Positions 33,824 through 44,408 of a stretch of 64,000 nucleotides of DNA are shown here, piece by piece. The translations under genes were made by a program, and so were the position numbers. The notes under the pieces are model-generated. The model was not told the origin of the DNA and did not search any database. It saw nothing but the letters and a program-made list of their open reading frames with translations. Every line of letters begins with the position of its first letter. Position 1 is the stretch's first letter. The stretch is from Hesseltinella vesiculosa (Eukaryota; Mucoromycota; Mucoromycetes; Mucorales; Cunninghamellaceae): assembly GCA_002104935.1 (NCBI GenBank), contig MCGT01000003.1:682001-746000 (forward strand), given 5' to 3'.

Positions 33824-36800
33824 CTATCGTCTTATGGGTCGCCGACGACTATCACGATGGTCCTTGCGGTCTTTTTCTCTACGATCGTCTTTGGGCGCAG
33901 CGGTGGTGCGGGGCCGATCGGATCGATGGCGTTTCTCGCTTCCTTTCCGGTCCTTGTCGGCGTCCATAGGCCGCTTGTTGCTGGAGCTGCCGGGAGACGA
34001 GACCGGGGTGGGATCATGCAGGTTGGATGATCGGTGATGGCGTGAGCGTGGGGGGTAAGACGAAGAGGATGGGCTAGGGGCCGTGGTGGACGAAGCGGGT
34101 CGGTCGGGTCGGTCGGGTCGGTCGGGTTTGCGTCGCGACGAGGACGAGGACGACGAGGACGCGCTGGTGGCCGGCGCAGAGGATCGCATGGTGGGTTCCT
34201 TGACCACTTCGCGGACGGCATCGCGTGCTGGATTACGGGCTCGGTAGCCGGAGCTGGAGGAACCATTGGCAGGGGTGGACGGGGTGCTCGGGGTGACAAC
34301 GTCAGAGCTACGGCTGTCTCTTGGTGAACGCCGGCCAGAAGACGAAGAGGTTGGATGAGGATCCTGTGACGAGCGATGGTGACTACGGCTGGAGGACGAG
34401 GAGGATACACCGTTGGGGCTGTGTCTGGAGGAAGACGAGGCGTTGGCGGTGGCAGAAGAGGGGGCTGGCATGTTGTCGCTGCGGAGACGGCTCTTCATGG
34501 CCGAGGTGAGCACCGTAGGCGAGCGCACAAGTGCCGCCGAGGCTTTGGCTTCGTCTCGGAGTGCGCGTGTTCGGTCGACACGGGAAGAGGTCGTGCTGGT
34601 GTTGCTGGTAACGTCACGGCGGCGTGCATGATCGGACGACAGTCGGTCCTTGGGTGTGCTGGCGGTGGAGGAGGGTAGCGAGCTGGTGTTGCGTTCAAGA
34701 CGTGAGGACGTGCTGCCAGGCTTGGCGGTGGCGGCGGGCGCAGGCGCAGGCGAAGTCGTGAGAGGCTTGGGCTCGGGCAGGCCCAAGAAACCGTTCTGGC
34801 TGACCCATTTTGCCTTGTGCTTGTCGATGACGCCCAAATAGCTGTTGGCCAAGACCTTGAGATCGCCGCGTTTTTCATGCTGCGCCAGCAGTTTGACGAT
34901 GGCCAGCAGCGGTTGTGCTTGCTCGCGGATCATGGGGAAACAGGCGGCGTATTCACGCAGCATCAGGAACGTGTTGCGGATCTGGTGGGGTTCGCCGGAC
35001 ACCAAGGCTTGCTCAAACAGCTGGCTGGACTTGCGGTGCCATTTGACCATGAGGTGCTGGAATTCACGGAAGGTCAGGAATGAAGCTTCGTTGTCGTCAC
35101 CAGCCGAATGCGACCATTTCTTGCGGAAGCCGATCAGGTCCTCGCCGCGAGCCACTTGCAGATACACCTTTTCGTCCTTGTACAGCTCGGTCATACGTTT
35201 GAAAAGGGACACCAGGAACTGCGAGTGCAGGTAAGCTTCGTACTCAGTAAAGGTGAGGAGGGCTTGCGGCAGACTTTCGTACAGCACCTTGTCGATCAGG
35301 GTCAGGCTGGAGAGCTGATCAGTGTTCATGTCGTGCATGAGCATGACAAAGTGGTAGCAGTAGACGGCGTCGATCTCAGACAGGATGCTGCGAGGGTACA
35401 AGCAGTGCTGGAGCAGTACACGCACAAGCTGCAGACGCTCGGCTGTGGGGGAGAACCACCGATGTTTGGAGGCTTGTAACAGAGCAATGGTGCGTTGGAC
35501 GTCTTGGCGGTGACGTGCCAGGTCGGCGGTCAGGGCATCCACACTGGCCTGTGCTTGACGTTGACGTTTGCTGAGAGCCGATGGACGCATGGACTGGCTG
35601 AGTGACGACGATGGGTCGCGGCATTGCTGGATGGTATCATGGTGAGTCTTGATGGCAGCCTCGTACCGCTGCACTGGGCAGTAGATATCGTAGATCGACA
35701 GCTGCCAGAACGTAACGAAAAATTCAGGACTGATCACGTTAAACAGAGTGGTATATTGAGGCAGCATATCAGGCACCATCTGGATCAGGGGCTGCAGCAC
35801 AGGGTGAGCTTCACTTTGATGATCCAAGTTTTTCCCATTTTCGTTATTTCTAAAGAGATATAGATAAAAAAAAAAATTAAACTCGTTGAGCCTCTTTTGA
35901 TTTGGGTGTGGACTTACGGTGGATCTACATCCATGTTATTGTCAGAAGATTTGTCAGAGGGTTTCTCAGAGGGTTTCTCAGAGGGTTCATCGGAGGTCGA
36001 CAAAGGGGCGGCGCTGTGAAGGAGATACTGGGTTTTGGGCCGGACGATCTGCATAATGCTTGTCCAAAGTAGGCCATAGTCTTTGAGAAGGACGTCGACG
36101 CTGGGGATAAGAGCAGAGTACTCGGCTTCGTCAAAGATAGAGACCAGCAAATCAGAGAATTGCAGGATGGTCTTGTGCACAAGGTCCGAGCGTTTGCAGC
36201 GTTCATAGGTACTCATGTCCATGTCGTTGGTACATGTGTCGTGCAGTCGGTACAGCAGCACCAACAGTTCCACGGCCACATTGTCTTTGGTCAAGGCATC
36301 CTTCAGTCTGGACACGGCGCGCTTGGTGGCGCGGCGGTTGTCGGCCGACACCGGTTGGAATGCTTCCGCCTTGAGCGTGCCGCCACAGCCGGCAGCCACG
36401 ATCTGACCAGAGGTCAAGGAATCGCCCACCATTTCAATGCCGCCCAGTTTGGTGATGAATTCGTTCATGAGAATCAGGTCGTCAACGGAGTCGTTGTGAC
36501 GGAGCCTTGTCAAGAGGTATCTGAGTAGAGGCGTGGGGTCGTTGCCCTTTTTAAAGAACATGCCAGCAAAGACGGCCAGAGAGCGTAGCCAGGGCGATGC
36601 CATGCCAGGTTCGCGCATTTTCTGTTTCTTCATGCGGCCGGGGCCTTGGGAACCAGTCCACTTCTCGGTGAGGTAGTAGGCCAGCACGTCGTAGCTGAAG
36701 TTGGACATGTACCGGCACGAGTCGGCCAGCAGCGGCGCCAGGTTGTCGAACATTTGGATCTGGTCGAGCATCACCGAGAACACAATGGTGGGGTTGCCAT

Positions 36801-39284
36801 GCGACAGCTTGCCAAGGTCACGGCCACACTGGCGCACGTCGTTCTTGGACATGCGGCGCATCACCGTCTTGACGGCTCGCTCCGTGCGGGCTTTGAGCAG
36901 CTTGCATTCGATGCTCTTCTTGAAGAAATCGTTGCCCCATTCGCCATAGAGACTGCAGCGTTCTTGATAGGTGAGCAGGTCAATCAGCTCCCAGACCGAC
37001 GCCATGAGGCCCGGGTTGCCGTTACCAAACGAGATGGCGGGAAGCAGCAGTTCACGCACCATGACCATGACCACCTGGCGCTGGGGAGTGCCGGGGTTGG
37101 CTTCCTTGCGTTCAAACAGGGCGAGCAGCACCTGCAGCAGCTTGTGGGTCAGTTGAGGAGCAAGGTACATGCGGTAGCCAGCCAAGCGCATGATGGGCAT
37201 GAATTTGGATGTGAATTCATCAAAGTTGGTGACAGAGGGCAAGTCGTCGGCCCAGCGGGTGTAGAAGAATCGGAAGACATGGCGGTCTTTGAGGTTGTGT
37301 GTGCCGTCGCGCAGGCTGTCGAGCACATAGTACGTCTTGAGCTTGGGCAGCTCCAGCAACGTGCGAGCAGGCAGGCCGTTGGCAAGGTGGGGACCGTCGG
37401 GCTTGGCGGCAGGGTTGCCCAGCGCGGCGCGGATCTCCGACTGCAAGGCGCATTCCATAAAAAAGGTGGTGCGGGCCTTCAGATCGTCGGGCACATAATG
37501 TTCGTAAGCAGGCTCGAGCATGCGGCTGGCAATGCGGTAGATGTAGTGGGCCAGCGTGGGATGAAGGTCGACGAGCTTGTTGTACTTTGCCAGGATTTCC
37601 TCGGCATGGCTCAGATCACCCAAGGACAGCAAGGCCTTGGTTAGCTCAACAACATCGTTGGCATGTTGCCCTTTGGTGTCGCCGTCGGCTTCAGGTTGGA
37701 CGGCGGCCGGTGTGTCGGCTTTCTTCGTGCCACCTTCTTCACCCAAGGCTCCGTACTGGGCGAGGAGACCGCCGCTATTGGTGCTGATTTCCTTGTCCAT
37801 GTGCTCCATGTAGTCCTTGGTGTCCTTTTCCATTTGATCCAGGCTTGGGGAAAGATAAGGCAGCACGTCACCCAGCGTGATGAGGCCGTGTGAGATCAGC
37901 AAGGCGGCTGAAAAGTACATTTCTTGTGATGGTGCCTGGGGTGGCTGCAGGGTATGATAGCTGGCCATTTTGAAACCAAGCAGCTGCGCAAGCACAGGGC
38001 TGGCTTGAGGAGCATGGTCCTCTTGATCCGGACCGTTTGACGATTGACGTAGCCAGACAGACTGCTTGAACAGTTCGATCCAAAAGGCATAGTTGATCAG
38101 CACTTCCTTGATGTAAAAGTCGAGCAAAATGTCCAGCACGCGATTAGGGTCCAGATGGAAATTGCCTAGACGTCCATTCCCAAAAGTCAAGAGAGGCAAG
38201 TGTGAGTGAATCGAGGTGTCAAGGTTGTGTTGAAGAGAAAGAAATCAGGTAGGTGAGGACGTGGAGCCGACAATCAAAAACAGAGGCAAAGCAATCGTAA
38301 AAAAAAAAAAAAAAAATACGATGGACAGGAGCAACCGCCAACAAAGAGTTTTGATCATGCAGCGACACAACACCCCACTGGCATTGGGAATAAAAATAAA
38401 AAAAAACGGAGCAATGGAGACCTACCAACATGAGACGAGATGATGTTCAAGAAGCGCGGAATGCGATTCAGAGGGGTAGGCGGCAATCGTCCATAGGCAT
38501 CTCGTTGCAAGTCAATGGTGCCAATGACAATATCGTTGACCAACGCAGAGTATCCCACCGAGTTTTCACGTAGCAAATTGAATTTGTTCTGCTTATACCT
38601 GTTGCAAAAAAAAAAAAAAAAAAAAAAAAAGTCAATAAGCAATCACAATGCCATTTCTTTGGGCATACAACAAGGCCGTGTTGATACGGATCAATCGTTT
38701 TTCAAAAAAGGTCTTGTTGGGAATGATCTTTGCCGTTTCCAAAAGCGAGCTGTTGAAATGGATCTTGCAGTCATCTTCTGTCAAGAGTTTGGCATCCTAT
38801 ACGATTGGTTTTCGTTGAATGAGAAGATGTCAATCATCTGGCGGCCGAAACAAAATAAAAAAGTGTGGAAACAAACATCATGCATGCTAATACGGCAGTA
38901 GCAAAAGGCTAATGTAACAGCAAGAATAATGCATTAGGAGGAGGAGGTGGCACTTACCAAAGCACCTTTAATCATGGCGACGATGTTTTCCTTGAACACT
39001 TGGGCTCGTTCTTTGTTTTCGGCAGGCCCGGATTCTTCTAACGATTCGACATGGGTGTCTTGGGATTTGATGGAGTTGACAAAAAACATACGGACATCTA
39101 CGTTGCTGTTGGAGAGGTCTTCATTTTGCAAGAGCGACTTGAACAATTCGATAAAGTGGTCGACTGAGCGCTCGCCCACACACGACCGGTAAGCTGTTCT
39201 TGTGATCAACTGGCGTAGATTGGTATTGTCAGGAGAGTAATCTCGAGCATACTGCTGCGCTAAATCAAGCTCCTCTTGATTCAT
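33824..39284 (-). CDS. THO2: THO complex subunit 2
   Basis: Five exons (39284-38958, 38796-38669, 38598-38426, 38165-35918, 35849-33824) give 1633 aa, typical for THO2. Diagnostic blocks are YKQNKFNLLREN and GNFHLDPNRVLDILLD, both strongly conserved in THOC2, followed by alpha-solenoid helices and the Thoc2 region around SPEFFVTFWQLSIYDI. The C-terminal 450 residues are Ser/Arg/Asp-rich, with a short DRP repeat (34098-34125) and an RS-like end. THO2 is the scaffold of THO/TREX, which couples transcription with mRNA packaging and export and limits R-loops. The N-terminus is less certain: the ATG at 39284 is preceded by a possible acceptor, so a small upstream exon may exist. Splicing of exon 2 to exon 3 (donor TT|GTATGC) is fixed by the motif. 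Confidence 0.93.
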
Positions 39285-40124
39285 AATATACGCTGGCAGT
39301 AAAGGGAGGGATGGTTGGTATTAAAAAAAAAAAAAAAGGTGTGGCAATCCTAGATTGTATATCGAAAAAAGTGGAAAGAAAGGACAAAGAAAAAAAAAAA
39401 AAACCGTGAACACTCTAAAAAAGCTCCCCCATCCATTTCAGCCGCCGCTTGCCAAATGGGGAAGGCATGACAAGCCTAGGTTTAAGCGTCCGTAGGTAAT
39501 CCATAGCCATACTGCCTCCCATCGCATACTACTTACGTGCAAATGCTGTGGCGGGTTCAGTATGGATAATTTACACTGGCATTTTTTTTCGCCAGTCATC
39601 ACTAAGCTTCGAAGTGATGGTATGCCCCTAGATTGACCGTATGACATCTGAGCAACTAGCTACACATGGGAGGTAAAAGGAAAGTGATCAAAAGTTGGCT
39701 GGGCCACCTTCCCTAATCGACCATCAGAACCATTTATGAGTTAATGATCCCATCCAAAAGTTCACCTCAATCCTTGAGTTTACGTGTGCTGGGCAGCAGA
39801 GCTATTTTTTTTTTCAAAAAACCTCCAGCCAAACTAATCAAGTTAAAGTGGCCATCTAAAATTGGGTACTCTCCATTTCCCCGTGCACAACAGCGCTCCT
39901 GTGCAGGTAACGCATGGTGCTAACCTAAGTCTGAGCCTAACAACGTGATATCACACCTGCTACGTCACATATTGGAGTAGTAAGTGGGATGAAGGTGACG
40001 GCGAAAAAAAAAAAAACCGTAGCTGTCATGTTAACCTGAAAATCGCGTAAAGAAGGAGAACGCTAGAAAGGAGTTGTTACGACAAAGATCCAGATTCAAT
40101 GTGGAGACTGAGTCGGAAACATGA

Positions 40125-41494
40125 TGCTGATGCAGTAGACCATGGGAATGAAATGAAGCAACCCTTAATGCGGTATCAGGAATCCTGTGCACAGGTCAAT
40201 TGCGTGACAATGCGCAGGGAATAAAAACAATGATACTGGCGCGCTTACAGTATCTCATGAGCAAATATATTCTGGGTGGCGAAGAAGAGAAAACTGAACC
40301 AGTTCTTTTGATAAGTTTGGTAATGTAACGCGTTAGGCACAGGTGGTATTGTTGCGGTTATAGCTCCTCAACGACGTCTTAAACATCAATAAAAGTAAAA
40401 AAAAAAAAAGTGATGACGGTATACAAAGGAGCAGAAACTTTGAAAAAAAAAAATACGGGAGGCTGCTCCCCTACAAAAAAAATAAGAAACTTCTCAAAAC
40501 CACTTTGATATAGCTAGGGCGCGTTGTTTTATGAACAAGGCGCACACGTTTTGTAAAAAAAGCCTGCCAAAGATCACTTTAATTATGCCATAACACTTGT
40601 TTTACGAAGGGTTGCATTCATTTGAAAAAAAAAAACCAGGCGATTTCGTCAAAGTCTGAAAAAGCAATTGCGGGGGCGGAAACCAAGTCATCGCCCAGGT
40701 TCGAAAAAAAACCCATATTTAGACATAGCAAGAAAAGTGTCATTTTTAAGCAAATACTTGCCTTCAATGGGAATTTAAATAATTGTGAGCGATATATTTT
40801 TCTTTATATGGGTGGTGGATTTTTTGAAAATATACTTTCCAAAAAAGTATAATTGCTACTTTTTTAGAAAGTATATTTTCAAAAAATCCACCACCCATAT
40901 AAAGAAAAATATATCGCTCACAATTATTTAAATTCCCATTGAAGGCAAGTATTTGCTTAACAATGACACTTCTCTTGCTATGTCTACATTTGGACGTTTT
41001 TTCGAACCCGGGATACGATACGATGCATCTGCTTTTAAATCACGTATTGCTCTTTCAGACTATGACGATTTTCACGGCATAATCACCTGTTTTTTTTTTT
41101 TTTCAAATGAATGCAAAGCGATTTTGAGAAGTTTCTTATTTTTTTTGTAGGGGAGCAGCCTCCCGTATTTTTTTTTTCAAAGTTTCTGCTCCTTTGTATA
41201 CCGTCATCACTTTTTTTTTTTTACTTTTATTGATGTTTAAGACGTCGTTGAGGAGCTATAACCGCAACAATACCACCTGTGCCTAACGCGTTACATTACC
41301 AAACTTATCAAAAGAACTGGTTCAGTTTTCTCTTCTTCGCCACCCAGAATATATTTGCTCATGAGATACTGTAAGCGCGCCAGTATCATTGTTTTTATTC
41401 CCTGCGCATTGTCACGCAATTGACCTGTGCACAGGATTCCTGATACCGCATTAAGGGTTGCTTCATTTCATTCCCATGGTCTACTGCATCAGCA
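40125..41494. repeat. Large imperfect inverted repeat (palindrome)
   Basis: The left arm 40125-40849 and right arm 40857-41494 are reverse complements, separated by a 7-nt loop (TAATTGC, 40850-40856). The outer 380 bp and the inner 110 bp of each arm are nearly identical. The middle part differs: the left arm carries about 107 bp (40507-40613) missing from the right arm, and the segment around 40627-40700 is aligned but strongly diverged from 40995-41090. Transcription through it would give a long hairpin RNA. Confidence 0.93.
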
Positions 41495-41517
41495 CCATCT
41501 TGATGATCTACAACTGT

Positions 41518-42400
41518 TTCAGACAGCTGAGCGTAGAGTTAGGAGGATCCAACCCGATTGCCATGGGCACCAGCCAGGAAGGGAAGGTACTGTGCGGAGG
41601 CTGAATTTTTTATGGGCGGGGGGGGGGTATCCTTTGAAAAGAAAAGAGCACATGCTACACGTCATTTTTGAGTGATAGGAACAGCGTGACATTTAGTATG
41701 GATGCGTAAATACATAAATGATGATAATGCTGAAAAAACCAGGCCTGTCGGCAAAGATCACCCAGCCAACGTTTGATCAGGTTCGTTTTCACACCGCCGA
41801 TTCCCCAGCTAAAAAAAAAAGGAGCATCGGCACTTTTCACCATGGGACCCCCAGGTGATCTGATCAAAAACCACAGTGCAAAATGGCTCCAAGTCAATTC
41901 ATGCCAAATTTTGCGTACAAGTACAAAATGATGAGAATTGACTTTTATTAAAACTAAAACTCTTTCAGACAGCGCATGGAAGAGTTAGAAAGCAGAGAAC
42001 GGATTGCCTTGGGTGCACGGCCAGGAATTGAAGACCCTGTGCGGAAGCTGAATTCGACCACTCCATTTTTTTTCATTTTGAAGTACCATACGGTAGTTTT
42101 GAGTGACTGGGTGGATTTGAAATGTGAACTGGTGCGTTAATCCATCAACTTGAAAAAATCAAGCCTGTTGCCGAAGGTAGCCCAGCCAACTTTTGATCAG
42201 TTTCGTTTCAGTGCTGGGATTGGCCAATTCGTTTCCTTTTTTGCTTCGTCGGACTCTGGCGTGTTTTCAAAAAACGGAGTTCTGAGCGGAACAATTGCAC
42301 CATTGCGAACTGACCATGAACCAATCAAAATGCATGCGAATTGCACCATTTCTTGACACTTTGAATGGTTGATACTAACGGTGAAATAGCACAAAACGAT
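41518..42400 (+). repeat. Two diverged tandem copies of a 420-450-bp unit
   Basis: Copy 1 starts at 41518 and copy 2 at 41964. Shared landmarks are TTCAGACAG, GTGCGG(A)GCTGAATT, TTTTGAGTGA and CCCAGCCAAC(G/T)TTTGATCAG (41761 and 42181). Overall identity is moderate, so the duplication is old. A related piece of the last landmark appears in inverse orientation at about 39686-39703. Neither copy keeps a long reading frame. Confidence 0.7.
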
Positions 42401-42545
42401 ATAAAACGGGGCAAGGCAAACGCAACTTCCTTTTCTCTATTTCTTTCCTTTTATTTTGGCTATTTTATTTTGAAAGCGTTTTTATTTCATATTTACATAT
42501 TCATGATATCAACTAATCGATAAACCATCCTCCCTGCCAGCAGGA

Positions 42546-43551
42546 CTACAACAGGCCCTTTTCTTGGCGAGCACCCCGGATGGAATAGAAAGTGCACTGG
42601 CTGGCACTTCGGGCTTTGCCTGTTGTCTCTTCAAATGTCTTGCAAGTCTTGAAGGGAGGCGTGTACAGATGCAACGACACAGCACCTTCAAACGTACTTG
42701 GATTCGCAATACGATGCAACCCGATCTTGTCTAGATGGGGAAAATATGATTGGTCATTCAGTTTGCTTTGCAAAAATTTTTCCATTCCTGAGCATGACTC
42801 TTTTTTTTTGCGGCAATTTTGCAACCAATCAGCACTCGACACTTACCACTGATGTAGGCCACTTGATTCGATTTCAGGATGGTATCTTTTGTGACATGCA
42901 TGGCACTGGTATTTTGGCAAGCTGTGGTTTTATTATCTTCCGAGCCATCGGTGATATCAATGTTGCTGCAAGCAACGTCTTCTTCCAGCTTGGTTGGATA
43001 TTCATATTGGGATTCCAGCAGGCGACCATCCAGAATCTTCATGATACAATGGGAGCCAGAATGGTCATGGATTGGACTATCAACATGGTAAAAAAAATGG
43101 GCCGTGAGAAAAAATGATCAACTCATTTTTTTTTTGTGCTTGGTAAAATAAGACTTGTCTTACCTATTACGACCTGGGCTCCAAGCAATGATCATCAGAT
43201 TGAACTATGGTCAGCAAAAAAAAAATTGGGTTAGCAAGAGCGATTGACGAGGCCGGCAACCAGAAAATCAAAAAAATCGACGACAAAAACCCGTCAACGA
43301 CAATCTACGCTTACTTTGCCATTGCCATCATCGACGAGATTACGAGTATAGGGACGGGACAGATCAAACATGCCATACTTGGCCCAGTCTTTCGAGTTAG
43401 ACGTGTACGACTGCATCAGCCGAATGATTTCGTTTTGGTCAATATGCTCAGAATCAAGGCCACCGTCAGGTCCAAGGATGTCATGAATCCCTTGGACAAG
43501 CTCTTCCAAAGATTGCGGCACTTGGGCTTCGATTTCGTTTACGGTCATCAT
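42546..43551 (-). CDS. CDO1: Cysteine dioxygenase
   Basis: Four exons (43551-43315, 43204-43164, 43076-42847, 42730-42546) give 230 aa. It is a cupin-fold enzyme that oxidises L-cysteine to cysteine sulfinate with non-haem iron. The iron ligands are His96 and His98 in SPIHDHSGSHCIMK and His175 in IGLHRIANPS. Cys103 (SHC) and Tyr192 (SLHLYTPPF) are present at the same spacing as the Cys-Tyr crosslink pair of the mammalian enzyme, so the eukaryotic cofactor type is kept. It acts in the cytosol in sulfur catabolism. The protein is slightly longer than the mammalian one because of a Glu/Asp/Asn-rich insert (residues about 118-140). All introns are GT-AG. Confidence 0.95.
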
Positions 43552-44408
43552 CTTGAATGTATTTCAACAGTAGGTTTATGGTAAGGAAAAAAAAGAGGAG
43601 GACAGTGAAAAAATTGGAGTGCATTTTTATAGGGCTTCATAACCAGAGGAACCAATCGGATTAGACATTTGTGAAAGGTTGGAAATGAGCGGCGAAATGA
43701 TGGTCACTTGCAAATAAAGATGTTTTAAGTTTTTTGACTTTTCGTCAAATCACACACAAAAATTTTTACGGTCTCATAGAGGGTTTTAACATAAAAAAAT
43801 AGCAACATCTGCCGATAGTTCAACTTTCATGCCGGGCAATAGGGATCACCAGACGCTAAAAAATCATGCCAACAATGGATTCTATTTTATGTTGCTTGAC
43901 TACCCTTGGTCATTCCAGCGTCGCCTCTTGCACAGGTAGAACCTTGTTTCAGAGAATATTAGCCTTGCTCCTTGTCACAATCCTAATATAGCCTCAACGG
44001 AGCAAGCAAGCGTTTTCATTATTTTGACCTGGACTGACAGGCACTAATCAGGTAAAAAAAAGGCTCGTCAAGCACAGCCGTCTGCATGCACAACTACGTT
44101 AACCAAACTCCTGTGTTAAGCATCCCCTTGGCTTCAGGGCCTGCCACAAGGGAACGACCAAGCAAAAGTCTATCTGACCAACCACAAGCTGCTAGGACGA
44201 CATTACGTTTCTTCTGGTGGACCGATGAATACGCGCAAGGCAGCAAATGCCCTTTTTGTTTTTTTCAGCCTTTGGTTCCGACTTGACACTCTTCTTTGGT
44301 CATACCGTCAAATCAGTGCAAGTGAAAGTTACTGGCAACAGCCGGAAGACCCCGACAGGAAACAACTCCAGTTCTGTAGAGCGAAATAATGCCTGGAAGT
44401 TTTTTATT
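43552..44408. other. Intergenic spacer
   Basis: This 857-bp region lies between the CDO1 start and the 3' end of the coiled-coil gene. It is AT-rich and contains only short frames (for example 44086-44286) without recognisable features. It should carry the CDO1 promoter. Confidence 0.4.

Larger units (their letters stand above)
39285..42545. other. 3.3-kb gene-free, repeat-rich region
   Basis: No convincing gene lies between THO2 and cysteine dioxygenase. The region holds a 1.37-kb near-palindrome at 40125-41494, two diverged direct repeats to its right, and one inverted relative to its left. A (G)11 run is at about 41621-41631. Short frames inside the arms have no recognised domain. The architecture suggests a mobile-element derivative or rearranged repeat; no terminal target-site duplication or transposase is seen. 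Confidence 0.6.

Noticed and set aside
36646..37644. 332-codon open frame on the plus strand
   Set aside because: It is antisense to THO2 exon 4, whose protein has strong family motifs; this frame has none.
40627..41060. tRNA- or SINE-like sequence with a GGTTCGA box in the palindrome arms
   Set aside because: A B-box-like GGTTCGAA and a loosely A-box-like AGTCTGAAAG exist, but no acceptor stem, anticodon arm or paired T-arm can be drawn.
40953..41150. 65-codon frame in the right arm of the palindrome
   Set aside because: It resembles the left-arm version only at the DNA level, has no known domain and ends in T-run-encoded phenylalanines; not enough to call a gene.
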